A stretch of 64,000 bases of DNA, taken from Streptomyces sp. NBC_00433. GTDB lineage: Bacteria > Actinomycetota > Actinomycetes > Streptomycetales > Streptomycetaceae. Shown here in pieces: positions 28,029 through 37,181 of the stretch (positions within the stretch are counted from its first letter, which is position 1; each line of letters starts with the position of its first letter). The position numbers and the translations under genes were made by a program. The notes below the pieces were generated by a model that saw only the letters and a program-made list of their open reading frames with translations, made no database searches and was not told where the DNA came from. The stretch is taken from NCBI GenBank assembly GCA_036015235.1, contig CP107926.1, positions 5,475,501 through 5,539,500 of the forward strand. Direction: 5' to 3'.

Positions 28029-28458
28029 GCGGGGGGCGCATTTGGCGGGGGCGCTTCGGGCGGGTGCGCCGCTGGTGGGTGCGCCGTTGGCGGGTGCGCC
28101 GTTGGTGGGTGCGGGGGTCGGTGCCGCTCCGGGGGTATCTCCTCGGAGTGCGCACCTCGGGCTCTTCCCGAACGCCCCAGCGGGAGTCGTGCGGAGTCCT
28201 GCGGGGACACCCCCGAATCGTCCCCTCCTCGCCGTGGGCGTCCGCGAGTCCGTGGGTGGGTGAGGACGGGGGCAGTCCGGGGGCGCCGCCAACGGTGGGT
28301 GAGCCCCCAGCCGGACAGGGTATGGCGCCGCACCCCGCCCGCTCACCCCGTCACGCTTCCCCGCCGCATCCGCCACACACGGACGGGCAGCCGTCGACGT
28401 CGGAGCGGGCGGTACCGCCATACCGCAGAATGGAAGCTCGCAGCGAAGGGAGTACGCG
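28029..28458. other. Intergenic region with 15-bp tandem repeat
   Basis: Holds a short tandem repeat: about 3.6 copies of GGGTGCGCCGTTGGT from 28062 to 28115. Nothing else recognised apart from the ribosome binding site of holB (GAAGGGAG at 28444-28452). Confidence 0.6.
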
Positions 28459-29652
28459 GTGACCGTATGGGACGACGTGGTCGGCCAGCCCCATGTGGTG
28501 GCCGAACTGTCCGCGGCCGCGGCGGACGCCGACGCCCTGGTGACGTCCGGCGGCGCGGGGTCACGTATGACCCACGCCTGGCTCCTCACCGGCCCCCCCG
28601 GCTCCGGCCGCTCCACCGCCGCCCGCGCCTTCGCCGCGGCGCTGCAGTGCGTCAGCCCGGACCGGGCGCTGGGTGCCGCCCCCGGGTGCGGCTTCTGCGA
28701 CGGCTGCCATACGACCCTGGTCGGCACGCACGCCGACGTCGAATTCGTCCGCACCGACCTGCTGTCCATCGGCGTCAAGGACACCCGGGACCTGGTGCGG
28801 CGGGCGTCCCTCTCTCCGGCGGGCGGCCGCTGGCAGGTGATCGTCCTGGAGGACGCCGACCGGCTGACCGAGGGCGCCGCCAATGTGCTGCTCAAGGCGG
28901 TGGAGGAGCCGGCGCCCCGCACGGTCTGGCTGCTGTGCGCGCCCTCGGTGGAGGACGCCCTGCCGACGATCCGCTCGCGCTGCCGGCTGCTCAGCCTGCG
29001 CACACCGTCCGCCGAGGCCGTCGCCGACCTGCTGACCCGGCGCGACGGTATCGACCCGCGGCTCGCGGCGGACGTCGCGCGGGCCACCCAGGGCCACATC
29101 GGGCGGGCCAGGCGGCTGGCCACCGACGAGTCGGCGCGGGAGCGCCGGGCGGCGGTGCTGCGGCTGCCACTGCGGGTCGCCGACATCGGCGGCTGCCTGC
29201 GCGCGGCGCAGGAACTCGTCGACGCGGCGGCCGAGGACGCCAAGGCGGTCGCCGAGGGCGTCGACGCCAAGGAGACCGAGGAGATGCGGGCCGCCCTCGG
29301 CGCGGCGGCGGGCGCGGGCAGCCGGATGCCGCGCGGCACCGCGGGTGTCATGAAGGATCTCGCCGACCGCCAGAAGCGCCGCTCCACCCGCACCCAGCGC
29401 GACACCCTCGACCTCGCTCTCACCGACCTCGCCTCCTTCTATCGCGATGTGCTCACCGTCCAGTTCGGTACGGGCGAGCGGATCGCCAATACCGAGGTCG
29501 GTGACGGTATCCGGCAGATCGCCGCCACCTCCCGCCCCGAGCACAGCCTGCGCCGTATCGAGGCCGTACTCGCCTGCCGCGACGCCCTCGACCGCAACGT
29601 CGCCCCCCTCCTCGCCGTCGAGGCCATGACCCTCGCCCTCCGCGCGGGCTGA
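28459..29652 (+). CDS. holB: DNA polymerase III subunit delta'
   Basis: Clamp-loader subunit that opens and loads the beta sliding clamp. 397 aa. The AAA+ module has a P-loop GPPGSGRSTAA whose Lys is Arg, usual for the non-hydrolysing delta' subunit; a Cys cluster (GCGFCDGC) forms the zinc module; VLEDADRLTEGAANVLLK is sensor-like and the IRSRCRL segment carries the SRC motif. GTG 28459 has GAAGGGAG upstream. The C-terminal helical domain is longer than in E. coli, as in other actinobacteria. It stands downstream of the asparagine-synthase-like gene instead of next to tmk. Confidence 0.93.
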   Translation: MTVWDDVVGQPHVVAELSAAAADADALVTSGGAGSRMTHAWLLTGPPGSGRSTAARAFAAALQCVSPDRALGAAPGCGFCDGCHTTLVGTHADVEFVRTDLLSIGVKDTRDLVRRASLSPAGGRWQVIVLEDADRLTEGAANVLLKAVEEPAPRTVWLLCAPSVEDALPTIRSRCRLLSLRTPSAEAVADLLTRRDGIDPRLAADVARATQGHIGRARRLATDESARERRAAVLRLPLRVADIGGCLRAAQELVDAAAEDAKAVAEGVDAKETEEMRAALGAAAGAGSRMPRGTAGVMKDLADRQKRRSTRTQRDTLDLALTDLASFYRDVLTVQFGTGERIANTEVGDGIRQIAATSRPEHSLRRIEAVLACRDALDRNVAPLLAVEAMTLALRAG

Positions 29653-29845
29653 CCCCCCACCCGCGCCTCCGAAGGCGCGGCACCCCCGTCCCGCGTCCCC
29701 CGGGACGCACTGCGGCGTTCGGGTGATCGCGGCCCGGTGAACGCGACGGCAGCCGGGGCTTGGGCCGTCCCCGTTGCAAGGTGCAGGCAGTGGTCCCGTC
29801 CGCTTGCCGTCCTGGCGGGGCCGCAGCCGTCCCGAAGGGGTTGCC

Positions 29846-30952
29846 GTGGCTGACGTCGTGCAGTCCGTAACGATGGTGCTGGCCGGTGCCGCGGCCGTAC
29901 TGCTCGGGCATCGCGCGCTGCGGCACTGGTGGGCCGAACGGGCCGGGCGGGCGTACGAACTGCCCGTGGACCGTACCGGCACCGCCGTCCGCGCGGGCGC
30001 CGCCGGGGCCGCCGCGCTGCTGGCCGCAGCGCTGGCAGTACCGCTCTTCGGCGGCGGCGGGGATGAGGTCGGCACCGGCGCGGCCGCGCCCGCGCTCGTC
30101 GCCGTACCGCCGCCGCCGGCCCGCACCCCGGAGCCCGCCCCGCCGCCGCCCGAGGTGCGCACCCTCGGGCATCCGGCAGGCGGCACCCTCGACCAGTTGC
30201 AGGAGGGCACCCGGGTGTGGCTGCCCCCGCAGTACGCCTCGCCGAAGGCCGCCGGGATCGGCTTCCCGGTCGTCGTCGCCCACCTGCCCGCCGACGGGGA
30301 AGCCGACCTCTACAGCGGCTTCGTCCTCGCCGCCAAGCGCGGGCTCGCCGACCCCTTCGTCCTCGTGCAGCCCACCGACTGCGCGCACGGCTCCGCCACC
30401 GCCCTCGCCCAAGCCGCCCGCCGCTACCGCGTACTGGCCGCCCGCACCGCCACCGGCCTCATCGGGGCCGGCGCCGACGCCCCCTGCGCCGTACGCGAAG
30501 CACTTGCCACCACGGGCCGCTACGGCGCCGCCGCCGGGATCTCCGGTCTGTATCCACCCCTTGCCCCCTCACCACTGCCACGCCCCTCCTTGCTGCTGGC
30601 CCTCGCCACCGACGACACCGCCGCCCGCGCCGCCGCCCTGCGACTGCGCGACGCCCTGCACCCGCACGGCGACGAGGTACGCGTCATCGACGGCATCGCC
30701 GCCCGCCGCGAACTCTTCGCCCAGATCGCCGGCTACCTGACGGAGAAGCTCGACGGCCCCGCCAAGACCGTCACCCCGCCGCCGGCCTCCGTATCGCCCG
30801 GATCCCCCACATCTCCCACAGCCCCCTTGCTGTCGCCCTCACGGCCCCTGCCGCCCTCGCTCCCCGCCTCCCGCACCCCCACCGCGCTCCCACGGGCTGC
30901 CTACCCATCCCACACCGCATCGCAATCCCGCAAATCGTCGCAAAGCTCGTAA
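29846..30952 (+). CDS. Membrane-anchored esterase-like protein, uncertain
   Basis: About 368 aa, N-terminal membrane anchor (about 1-20 and 45-65), a Pro-rich linker, then a region with a faint alpha/beta-hydrolase flavour: VWLPPQYASPKAAGIGFPVVVAH resembles the first strand of esterase-D-like proteins. A canonical GxSxG nucleophile elbow is not evident, so catalysis is doubtful. The C-terminal 60 residues are Pro/Ser/Thr-rich. GTG 29846 has AAGGGG 6 nt upstream. It lies between holB and an S33 peptidase, all on the same strand. Confidence 0.55.
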   Translation: MADVVQSVTMVLAGAAAVLLGHRALRHWWAERAGRAYELPVDRTGTAVRAGAAGAAALLAAALAVPLFGGGGDEVGTGAAAPALVAVPPPPARTPEPAPPPPEVRTLGHPAGGTLDQLQEGTRVWLPPQYASPKAAGIGFPVVVAHLPADGEADLYSGFVLAAKRGLADPFVLVQPTDCAHGSATALAQAARRYRVLAARTATGLIGAGADAPCAVREALATTGRYGAAAGISGLYPPLAPSPLPRPSLLLALATDDTAARAAALRLRDALHPHGDEVRVIDGIAARRELFAQIAGYLTEKLDGPAKTVTPPPASVSPGSPTSPTAPLLSPSRPLPPSLPASRTPTALPRAAYPSHTASQSRKSSQSS

Positions 30953-31038
30953 TCACTCATTAGGGGACACCGCCCCCAGTTGTCCCGCGCGCCGCCAGCT
31001 ACGCTCGCACTCATCCGACGGGAGGACCTGAGCCGCCG

Positions 31039-32664
31039 ATGCACCCCAAGCACCCCACGCGCCTGCTCCGCTTCCCGGCCGCCGCGATCGCGGTGACCGG
31101 GCTGTTGCTGTCCGCCTGCTCAGGCGGCTCCGGCCACCAGGCAGCGGCCTCAGCCCCGGGCTCGCCCACCCCGGCCGCGACCGCGGCGCCGGCCCCGTCC
31201 GACACGGCGTCGCCGGCCACCACCGCCACGCTCGCCCCGCTCCCGGCCGCCACCCCCGCGAACCTGGCGCCGTACTACAAGCAGAAGCTCGCCTGGCACT
31301 CCTGCGGCGTCCCGGACTTCGAGTGCACGACGATGAAGGTCCCGCTCGACTACGCCCACCCCGTCGCCGCCGACGACCTCAAGCTCGCCGTCGCCCGCAA
31401 GAAGGCCGCGGGCCCCGGCAAGCGCCTCGGCTCGATGCTGGTCAACCCCGGCGGCCCCGGCGGCTCGGCCATCGACTACCTGCAGTACGCGGCCACCGGC
31501 TACCCCTCCGCCGTCACTTCCCGCTACGACATGGCCGCCGTCGACCCGCGCGGCGTCGCCCGCAGCGAGCCCGTGAAGTGCCTCAGCGACAAGCAGATGG
31601 ACGCGTACACCGCCGTCGACTCCACCCCCGACAACACCGCCGAGGCCGACAAACTCGCCGCCGCCGACCGCACTTTCGCCGCCGGCTGCAAGAAGATGTC
31701 CGCCGACCTCATCGGCCACGTCTCGACCGTCGACTCCGCCCGCGACATGGACGTCCTGCGCCAGCTGCTCGGCGACGCCAAGCTCAACTACGTCGGCAAG
31801 TCCTACGGCACCTTCCTCGGCGCCACCTATGCCGGCCTCTTCCCGACGCGCGTCGGCCGCCTCGTCCTCGACGGCGCCATGGACCCCTCGGTGAACGCCC
31901 TGGCGAGCAGCCGCGTCCAGGCCGGCGGCTTCGAGACCGCCTTCGACGCCTTCGCCCGCGACTGCGTCAAGCGCTCAGAATGCCCGCTCGGCCGCACCTC
32001 CGCCGCCGACGCCGGAACCCGCCTCGACGCCCTCTTCGCCGGCCTCGACAAGCACCCGCTCCCCACCGGCACCAAGCGCCCCCTCACCGAGGCCCTCGGC
32101 ACCACCGGCGTGATCGCCGCGATGTACGACCAGGAGGCCTGGCCCGCCCTGCGCGGCGCCCTGATCAGCGCGAACAAGGGCGACGGCGCCCCGCTCCTGC
32201 AGCTCTCCGACAGCTACTACGAGCGCGACAGCACCGGCAAGTACAGCAATCTGATGTACGCCAACGCCGCCGTGAACTGCCTCGACCTCCCCCCGGCCTT
32301 CCGCTCCCCGGCCGACGTCACCAAGGCGCTGCGCTCCTTCCGCGCCGCCTCCCCCCACTTCGGCGCAGCCCTGGCCTGGTCCTCCCTGATCTGCGGCTAC
32401 TGGCCGCTGCCCGCCACCGGCCACCCCGAACGCATCCAGGCCAAGGGCGCCGCCCCGATCCTGGTGGTCGGCACTATCCGCGACCCGGCCACCCCCTACG
32501 CCTGGGCCCAGTCCCTCGCCGCCCAGCTCTCCTCCGGCCACCTCCTCACCTACGACGGCGACGGCCACACCGCCTACGGCCGCGGCTCCACCTGCATCGA
32601 CACCGCCGTCAACGCCTACCTCCTGTCCGGCACGGTCCCCCCGCCCCACCAGAAGTGCACCTGA
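31039..32664 (+). CDS. Secreted S33 peptidase (SlpD/SlpE-like tripeptidyl aminopeptidase)
   Basis: Exported lipoprotein peptidase of 541 aa. A lipobox LLLSAC follows the signal helix (Cys near residue 24). The alpha/beta-hydrolase fold has the nucleophile elbow GKSYGT, oxyanion NPGGPGGSA, an Asp in GTIRDPATP and a His in GDGHTAYGR. This arrangement matches streptomycete mycelium-associated tripeptidyl aminopeptidases, which release N-terminal tripeptides from secreted proteins. It precedes tRNA-Thr. Confidence 0.92.
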   Translation: MHPKHPTRLLRFPAAAIAVTGLLLSACSGGSGHQAAASAPGSPTPAATAAPAPSDTASPATTATLAPLPAATPANLAPYYKQKLAWHSCGVPDFECTTMKVPLDYAHPVAADDLKLAVARKKAAGPGKRLGSMLVNPGGPGGSAIDYLQYAATGYPSAVTSRYDMAAVDPRGVARSEPVKCLSDKQMDAYTAVDSTPDNTAEADKLAAADRTFAAGCKKMSADLIGHVSTVDSARDMDVLRQLLGDAKLNYVGKSYGTFLGATYAGLFPTRVGRLVLDGAMDPSVNALASSRVQAGGFETAFDAFARDCVKRSECPLGRTSAADAGTRLDALFAGLDKHPLPTGTKRPLTEALGTTGVIAAMYDQEAWPALRGALISANKGDGAPLLQLSDSYYERDSTGKYSNLMYANAAVNCLDLPPAFRSPADVTKALRSFRAASPHFGAALAWSSLICGYWPLPATGHPERIQAKGAAPILVVGTIRDPATPYAWAQSLAAQLSSGHLLTYDGDGHTAYGRGSTCIDTAVNAYLLSGTVPPPHQKCT

Positions 32665-32762
32665 CCTGCACCCTTCCAAGATCCCCACCCGGTCGGAACC
32701 ACCCCCCACAACCCTGTAGACTTGCCCCCGCTGCGCCTGCCAGTCTTGGCCGGACCCGCAGC

Positions 32763-32839
32763 ACGCCGCCTTAGCTCAGTTGGCCAGAGCAACGCACTCG
32801 TAATGCGTAGGTCTCGGGTTCGAATCCCGAAGGCGGCTC
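32763..32839 (+). tRNA. tRNA-Thr (anticodon CGT)
   Basis: Full cloverleaf: acceptor stem GCCGCCT / AGGCGGC, D-arm from TAGCTCAGTTGG, anticodon loop CTCGTAA with anticodon CGT, T-arm CGGGTTCGAATCCCG, discriminator T then encoded CCA (32837-32839). A TAGACT at 32717-32722 is a possible -10 box. It is the left attachment site of the island to its right. Confidence 0.97.
32795..32838 (+). repeat. Left attachment half (attL) in tRNA-Thr
   Basis: The 44 bp from the anticodon loop to TCC of the 3' end recur at 41100-41148 in the same orientation. The tRNA copy is intact. Confidence 0.85.
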
Positions 32840-32846
32840 CACGGTG

Positions 32847-32876
32847 AACCCCAGGTCAGGTCTTTGACCTGGGGTT
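32847..32876 (+). terminator. Terminator of tRNA-Thr
   Basis: CCCCAGGTCA (32847-32856) pairs with TGACCTGGGG (32863-32872), followed by TTTCTTG. It lies 8 bp after the tRNA end. The right-hand tRNA remnant has a different but analogous terminator, so this one came with the island. Confidence 0.85.
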
Positions 32877-33823
32877 TCTTGTTTTCGTTGGCCTTGGAAT
32901 CCAGGCTAATCGGACACATGCGGTCTACGCATCACAATGCGTGGTTCGCAGGTTTACTCGCAGTCGCCGATGAGTGGTCGCAAGGCTGTGACCTGCTATT
33001 TTGGGCGGCCGGGCTGCGGAATTCATCTGGTGCACGATGCCTACGGTGGACAGCTGGTGGACAGCTGTGCGTGGTGAAACGTCAGAATCCTTGCGGGGCA
33101 TCCGAGTCCTGGGACCGGCTGGGTTGTCCGTGGCCTGGGCTTGGCGATCTCGGGCTTGTGCCGTTCTGACAGTTGCCCGTGCCATAGCCTCCCGCGGTAA
33201 AGTCCGCCGCCGGCCGAGCCGCGTCGTACGGGTCCGCCCGCCCCTTTGATCCCCATGGCATTCCCTCGTCGGCGGGCAGCCCGCAACGTCTGGGCGCTCA
33301 GGTACGGCCCCGCCGCAGTTGCACCGGCCTCCGCCCGGAGGCCGGCCCGGGCAAAGTACCTGAATAGTCGAACGAATGATCCACTTTGAGGGAACCGCGG
33401 ATCTGGGTCCGTGTTGTGCCTGATATTGCATCAGTTCGGTCAGCCTGCAGGGCTCGTGCGGCGGGCGGGCGAAGGGGTGGAACTGCTGGGGAGGCAGGGC
33501 GATTTCAAAGTCGGGTTGATCTTGTAGGCGCGCTGGTCACGGCGGTGTGACGGTGTCCGGCGGGTGCGCTACCAACGCAACGAAGCTCCCGTGCGCGGGC
33601 TGCCCACACCAACCGGACTCCTCTGCGTGAAGTTCCCCCGCTGAAGTGGACCACCCGCAAGCTCCAGGACTGCCTGTGGTGGCGCACCTCCAACGCCCGC
33701 CACCCGACGTCCTGGCCACCCAATGCCGCGCGAAGGTCCGCAACGAACACCAGCAACGCTGGGGCCGCCTACGCCCCAAAGCTGCCTAACCAACCCCGGT
33801 AACGTTCGTGGTCAACGCCTTAT
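32877..33823. other. Gene-poor island segment
   Basis: Almost 950 bp between the tRNA terminator and the ATPase gene. Short frames occur on both strands; a + strand frame ending near 33788 (...QRWGRLRPKAA) is composition-wise plausible for a gene remnant, perhaps of a transposase, but cannot be assigned. No other feature recognised. Confidence 0.4.
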
Positions 33824-34207
33824 CTAGCGGGCGAGTAGTGCGCTGACGGCCTTGCCACCGGGCCTCTGACGGGTGACCGCGGTGGCGCGAGCGAGGCGGT
33901 TGACCATGGGCCAGCCGAAGCCTCCGGTGTCGCCATTCAGGTCGGGGGTGCGCATGCGCGGCGCCTGCGGGCTGCGGTCGCGCACGTCCACCTCGATGCT
34001 GTTCGGGTGCGCGGTCAGCTCCAGGGTGCAGGTGCCGCCGCCATGGCGCAGGGCGTTGGTGACGAGCTCCGAGACGACCAAGACGACCGTGTCGGCAGCC
34101 TCGGCTGCCATCGCCGGCTGTCCGAGCCCGTCGAGGAAGTCCCGGACGCTCTCGCGTGCGCCGGCGACGGATGTCGCGGAGCGGACGGAAGCCACGTTGA
34201 CGATCAT
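33824..34207 (-). CDS. RsbW-like ATP-binding protein (HATPase_c_2)
   Basis: About 127 aa, a stand-alone GHKL ATPase domain related to anti-sigma-factor kinases RsbW/SpoIIAB. The N-box is ELVTNALRHGGG and the G1-like box reads GGFGWPMVNRLA. Such single-domain proteins are abundant in Streptomyces; many bind partner STAS or sigma factors, but no partner is adjacent. ATG 34207 has an AGGTG site close upstream; a longer TTG start at 34234 is possible. Confidence 0.82.
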   Translation of the reverse strand: MIVNVASVRSATSVAGARESVRDFLDGLGQPAMAAEAADTVVLVVSELVTNALRHGGGTCTLELTAHPNSIEVDVRDRSPQAPRMRTPDLNGDTGGFGWPMVNRLARATAVTRQRPGGKAVSALLAR

Positions 34208-34380
34208 CGCGTCACCTGGTCTCTGGGTCGTCAATGCCCGGTCCTGCCTGCCCCAGGCTTGTGCCCCGGCCTATGGTCCGTTGACCCGGCAACCCGGCGG
34301 TGACGGCCTCGCCCTCTCCCATCGCTGTTCGAGGTCGATTACCTCGCTGCCGAACGCGCAAAAATCTATGTTGGCCGGAG

Positions 34381-34409
34381 TAGACATCAGGCGGTTGCCT
34401 GGTTATGGT
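34381..34409 (+). promoter_or_regulatory. Putative sigma-70-type promoter of the large RNA
   Basis: TAGACA (34381-34386), a 17-bp spacer, TATGGT (34404-34409). The expected start point is near 34416, inside a region with no gene on either strand. The spacing is optimal and both hexamers differ from consensus at few positions. Confidence 0.5.
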
Positions 34410-34415
34410 TTCTCT

Positions 34416-35083
34416 CGTAGCCGAGATCGAGCAGGGCCCGGCAGGGACGAACTGCCGGGAAGCAGTACAGGCAGGTGAAGTACGCAGGACGGTGCGGTGG
34501 TGGAGTTCCGAAGCCAGAGCGGTTGCCTGACGGCGACGGGGCTGACGACCGGACCGGGTGGCCCGTAGTGATCAGGGGCCGCCGTGAGCAGTAGCGCAGT
34601 CGCAGTTCAGTGAGTGCAGTTCGCAGTGCCCAGCAGTGAAGTCAAGAGAGCAGTACCTCGGTAAAGGCGTCGGCTGCGGGCGCGCGTACCGGGAGGTTCG
34701 GCAGTGGGGTTCCAAGCCAGGGTAGACGCAAGGCAGGCGACGGGGCTGGCTGCCGAAGAGTGGCGCTGTCGTAGGCCACTGAGCAGTTCGCATCACCAGC
34801 AGTAGGCAGTGCGCAGTACTCCGTTTGATAAGTGAGTGATTCCAGAGGGAAGAACGGAGGAGCCGAGCGCCATCAGGATCGCCCGGGCGGAAATCTTGAG
34901 CCCGGGTACCGCAGGACATCGATAGTGAGGTGGTCTCCGGTCAAGCAACCGCGATCCCCGCAAATGCCGCTACCCCCCCTGCGGCGATGCGGACACAGTA
35001 GGCCGGTGCAGTACCAGGGCCGGCAGATGGTGTAGCTGTTCCTTCGGGGCCTTGGTGCCGGTATGGCACCAAGGCCCCTCCAG
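34416..35083 (+). ncRNA. Candidate large structured RNA or leader (about 665 nt)
   Basis: No open frame with protein character exists here. There are 14 GCAGT pentamers on this strand between 34462 and 35012, far above chance. Two modules about 204 nt apart share GTTCC(G)AAGCCAG (34505 and 34709) and GGCGACGGGGCTG (34532 and 34736). Perfect helices include CCCGGCAG/CTGCCGGG (34437-34444, 34452-34459), CGGCAG/CTGCCG (34700-34705, 34750-34755), AGCCAG/CTGGCT nested within it, and AGTGGC/GCCACT (about 34760-34780); module one has a matching hairpin near 34557-34583. The unit ends in a 14-bp terminator just before a MerR-like gene. Either a free RNA or a very long leader. Confidence 0.6.
35046..35078 (+). 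terminator. Strong hairpin ending the candidate RNA
   Basis: Perfect 14-bp stem GGGGCCTTGGTGCC (35046-35059) / GGCACCAAGGCCCC (35065-35078) with a 5-nt loop. It ends 26 bp before the MerR-like start codon, so it could act as terminator of a free RNA or as an attenuator of that gene. Confidence 0.75.
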
Positions 35084-35104
35084 CGTGTTCCACAGAGAGG
35101 TGCG

Positions 35105-35437
35105 ATGACAGCAGACGATTCGTTCAACCGGCTCGATGACGACGACTACCCCGCCTACACCATGGGGCGGGCCGCCGAGATGATCGGCGCCACGCAGGGC
35201 TTCCTGCGTGCCATCGGCGAAGCCCGCCTGATCACCCCGCTCCGCTCAGAAGGCGGCCACCGACGCTACTCCCGCTACCAACTGCGCATCGCCGCCCGAG
35301 CCCGCGAACTCGTCGATAACGGCTTCCCCATCGATGCCGCCTGTCGCATCGTCATCCTCGAAGACCAACTCGAAGAAGCCCAGCGCATCAACGCCGCACA
35401 CCGCCGCACCGCATCCGAGGACAGCACCGGCAGCTGA
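35105..35437 (+). CDS. MerR-like HTH regulator
   Basis: 110 aa. After an acidic start (DDDDYPAYTMG) comes a winged helix of MerR type: AAEMIGATQGFLRAIGEARLI, then SEGGHRRYSRYQLRI as the wing and second helix, then a helical tail (IDAACRIVILEDQLEEAQR) for dimerisation. No C-terminal ligand-binding domain. RBS AGAGAGG 3-4 nt before ATG. It is placed right after the putative large RNA and terminator, so its expression may depend on read-through. Confidence 0.85.
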   Translation: MTADDSFNRLDDDDYPAYTMGRAAEMIGATQGFLRAIGEARLITPLRSEGGHRRYSRYQLRIAARARELVDNGFPIDAACRIVILEDQLEEAQRINAAHRRTASEDSTGS

Positions 35438-35475
35438 CCCACAGCTCGCGGCAATCGCAATCCCACATCCTTCCG

Positions 35476-36306
35476 ATGATTTCCTCACATGAGTGCATGT
35501 TCACTGAAGATGCCCAGCCGCCGACACACGGACGGAAGCCCCCGTACCGCTCCGGCGCTACGCCCGACACCCGCCGCACCCCGGCGGCTGATGCGCCTGC
35601 CGGCACAACCGGCCGACTGACGGCCGGGCGGACAGCCTCCGGTCTGGAAGCCCGGGTGGAAGGTGCGGTGGAGTCGGCGGCGGCCGCGCTGAAGCCGAGA
35701 ATGCGCGGCTGGCTGCACGCCGGGGTGTTCCCCCTCTCGCTGGCCGGCGGCATCGTCGTGATCGCCGTTTCGCGCTCGGCGGCGGCAGTGGCGGCCTGCT
35801 CGGTGTTCGCACTGTCGGCTTGGCTGCTGTTCGGCACCAGCGCGGTCTATCACCGCGGGGACTGGGGACCCCGCGGGGAGGCGGTCCTGCGGCGGATGGA
35901 CCACGCGAGCATCTTCCTGATCATCGCCGGCACCTACTCCCCGCTGGCGGTACTGCTGCTACCCACAGGCCCGCAGGTGGTGCTGCTGGCCCTGGTGTGG
36001 GCCGGGGCCGGCATCGCCTTCCGCATCTGGTGGATCACGGCACCGCGCTGGCTCTACACCCTGTGCTACATCGCACTGGGCTGGGCAGCCGTCTTCCACC
36101 TACCCGACTTCGCGCGCACCGGCGGCACCGCGGTTGTCGTACTCGTCATCGCCGGCGGCCTGCTCTACACCGCGGGCGCAGACGTCTACGGACTCAAGCG
36201 CCCCGACCCCTGGCCCCGCTGGTTCGGATTCCACGAGGTCTTCCACACGCTCACCATCGCCGCGTTCACCGCGCACTACACCGCCATCCTCCTGGCAGCC
36301 ACATGA
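35476..36306 (+). CDS. Hemolysin III family membrane protein (HlyIII/PAQR)
   Basis: 276 aa, seven predicted membrane helices after a roughly 70-residue basic/Pro-rich cytoplasmic start. Characteristic HlyIII segments: GTSAVYHRGDWGP, RMDHASIFLIIAGTYSP and HEVFHTLTIAAFTAHYTAI; the His residues are the predicted zinc ligands. Physiological role in bacteria is unclear; 'hemolysin' is a historical name. ATG 35476 is used though ATG 35497 is possible; no clear ribosome binding site. Confidence 0.87.
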   Translation: MISSHECMFTEDAQPPTHGRKPPYRSGATPDTRRTPAADAPAGTTGRLTAGRTASGLEARVEGAVESAAAALKPRMRGWLHAGVFPLSLAGGIVVIAVSRSAAAVAACSVFALSAWLLFGTSAVYHRGDWGPRGEAVLRRMDHASIFLIIAGTYSPLAVLLLPTGPQVVLLALVWAGAGIAFRIWWITAPRWLYTLCYIALGWAAVFHLPDFARTGGTAVVVLVIAGGLLYTAGADVYGLKRPDPWPRWFGFHEVFHTLTIAAFTAHYTAILLAAT

Positions 36307-37051
36307 CCAGGCGGGCCACTGGTCTACCGCAAGCCACAGCCGGGGAAGTCCTCCGCGGGCTATGACCCAGCTCGGCTTCACCTGCCACGGCTTTCCCCAG
36401 ACCGCCGCGGCCTCGCCGCCGTCGAGGCGCCACAGCCTGTGCCCGCCTCCTCTTGAGCGCGCCGCGGCCAGGCCGGGCCCCGCCTCGTTGGCGGTGTTCA
36501 GGAAGGCCACTGCGTGGTTGAGTCACAAGGCAGCCGTCCATGTGTCGGCTCGTACATCGGGATGCAATCGGCAGCACCGTCTCCGCCGACGCGATGCTCG
36601 CCAAAGCCGTAGGTGACGGATCCGCTCGGGCCGCCCCGCCGGAGTTCCGCGCGCACGTCGCGTCGTTCTTCTGACGGCGCTCAACGCCTCGGCGCTCGGT
36701 CCTGAGGCAGCCCGGCGCCGTTGGGCCTACCCGCTCTGGGCGACTCTGTCGCCGGCGCACCAGATATCTGACTTCCCCGTTGCTCGGTGCCGTTCCGCCG
36801 GCGATCTCCACCGACGTTTCTACGGGCCGTGGCGCGTGGAGTGGCAGGCGCCGCTGGGGTCCTGCGCCCCCTTCTGGAGCGGAGTGCACCTGGGCGGACG
36901 TGGAATAACTGATACCGCGAACACAGAAATACCAGCAGACTGACCGCAGTCTTATATCTCTCTGACGGCACAGCAATCAGAGGTCGGAGGCATAACCGCT
37001 GGTGGCATGCTATGGTTTTCCCCAGTTGCAGTTGTGGTTCCCAAAGACTTC
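36307..37051. other. Gene-poor stretch with a possible short remnant frame
   Basis: No complete gene. A 44-codon + frame at 36540-36674 (MCRLVHRDAIGSTVSAD..., ending HVASFF) has protein-like composition and may be the tail of a lost gene; there is no ribosome binding site. The rest up to the cold-shock leader shows nothing recognisable. Confidence 0.3.
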
Positions 37052-37086
37052 AAGTGCCTTCACTGTCGTAAGCAGTGAAAGCACTT
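37052..37086 (+). promoter_or_regulatory. Leader hairpin before cold-shock gene
   Basis: AAGTGC-CTTCACTG (37052-37065) pairs with CAGTGAA-A-GCACTT (37073-37086): 13 pairs, one mismatch, 7-nt loop. It lies about 95 nt upstream of the start codon in a long untranslated leader. Long cold-shock mRNA leaders act as temperature sensors in E. coli cspA; that role here is inference. Confidence 0.5.
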
Positions 37087-37181
37087 TCGTATTTCCGGTG
37101 CATTCCGGATGGGGCGATCATCGCGGCGACGCGGAGTCCGCACAGTGCGGGTTCCGGGCACTGCCCCGAAGGAGATTTGAC

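Noticed and set aside
25653..29423. A 1256-residue minus-strand frame
   Set aside because: It runs antisense through the asparagine-synthase-like gene and holB and lacks any domain.
33569..33793. Transposase fragment in the island's left part
   Set aside because: A QRWGRLRPKAA-ending frame is suggestive, but no diagnostic motif could be seen.
34416..35083. Reading the candidate RNA as a known class such as GOLLD or ROOL
   Set aside because: Size and tRNA proximity recall GOLLD, but I cannot confirm any family-specific block by eye.
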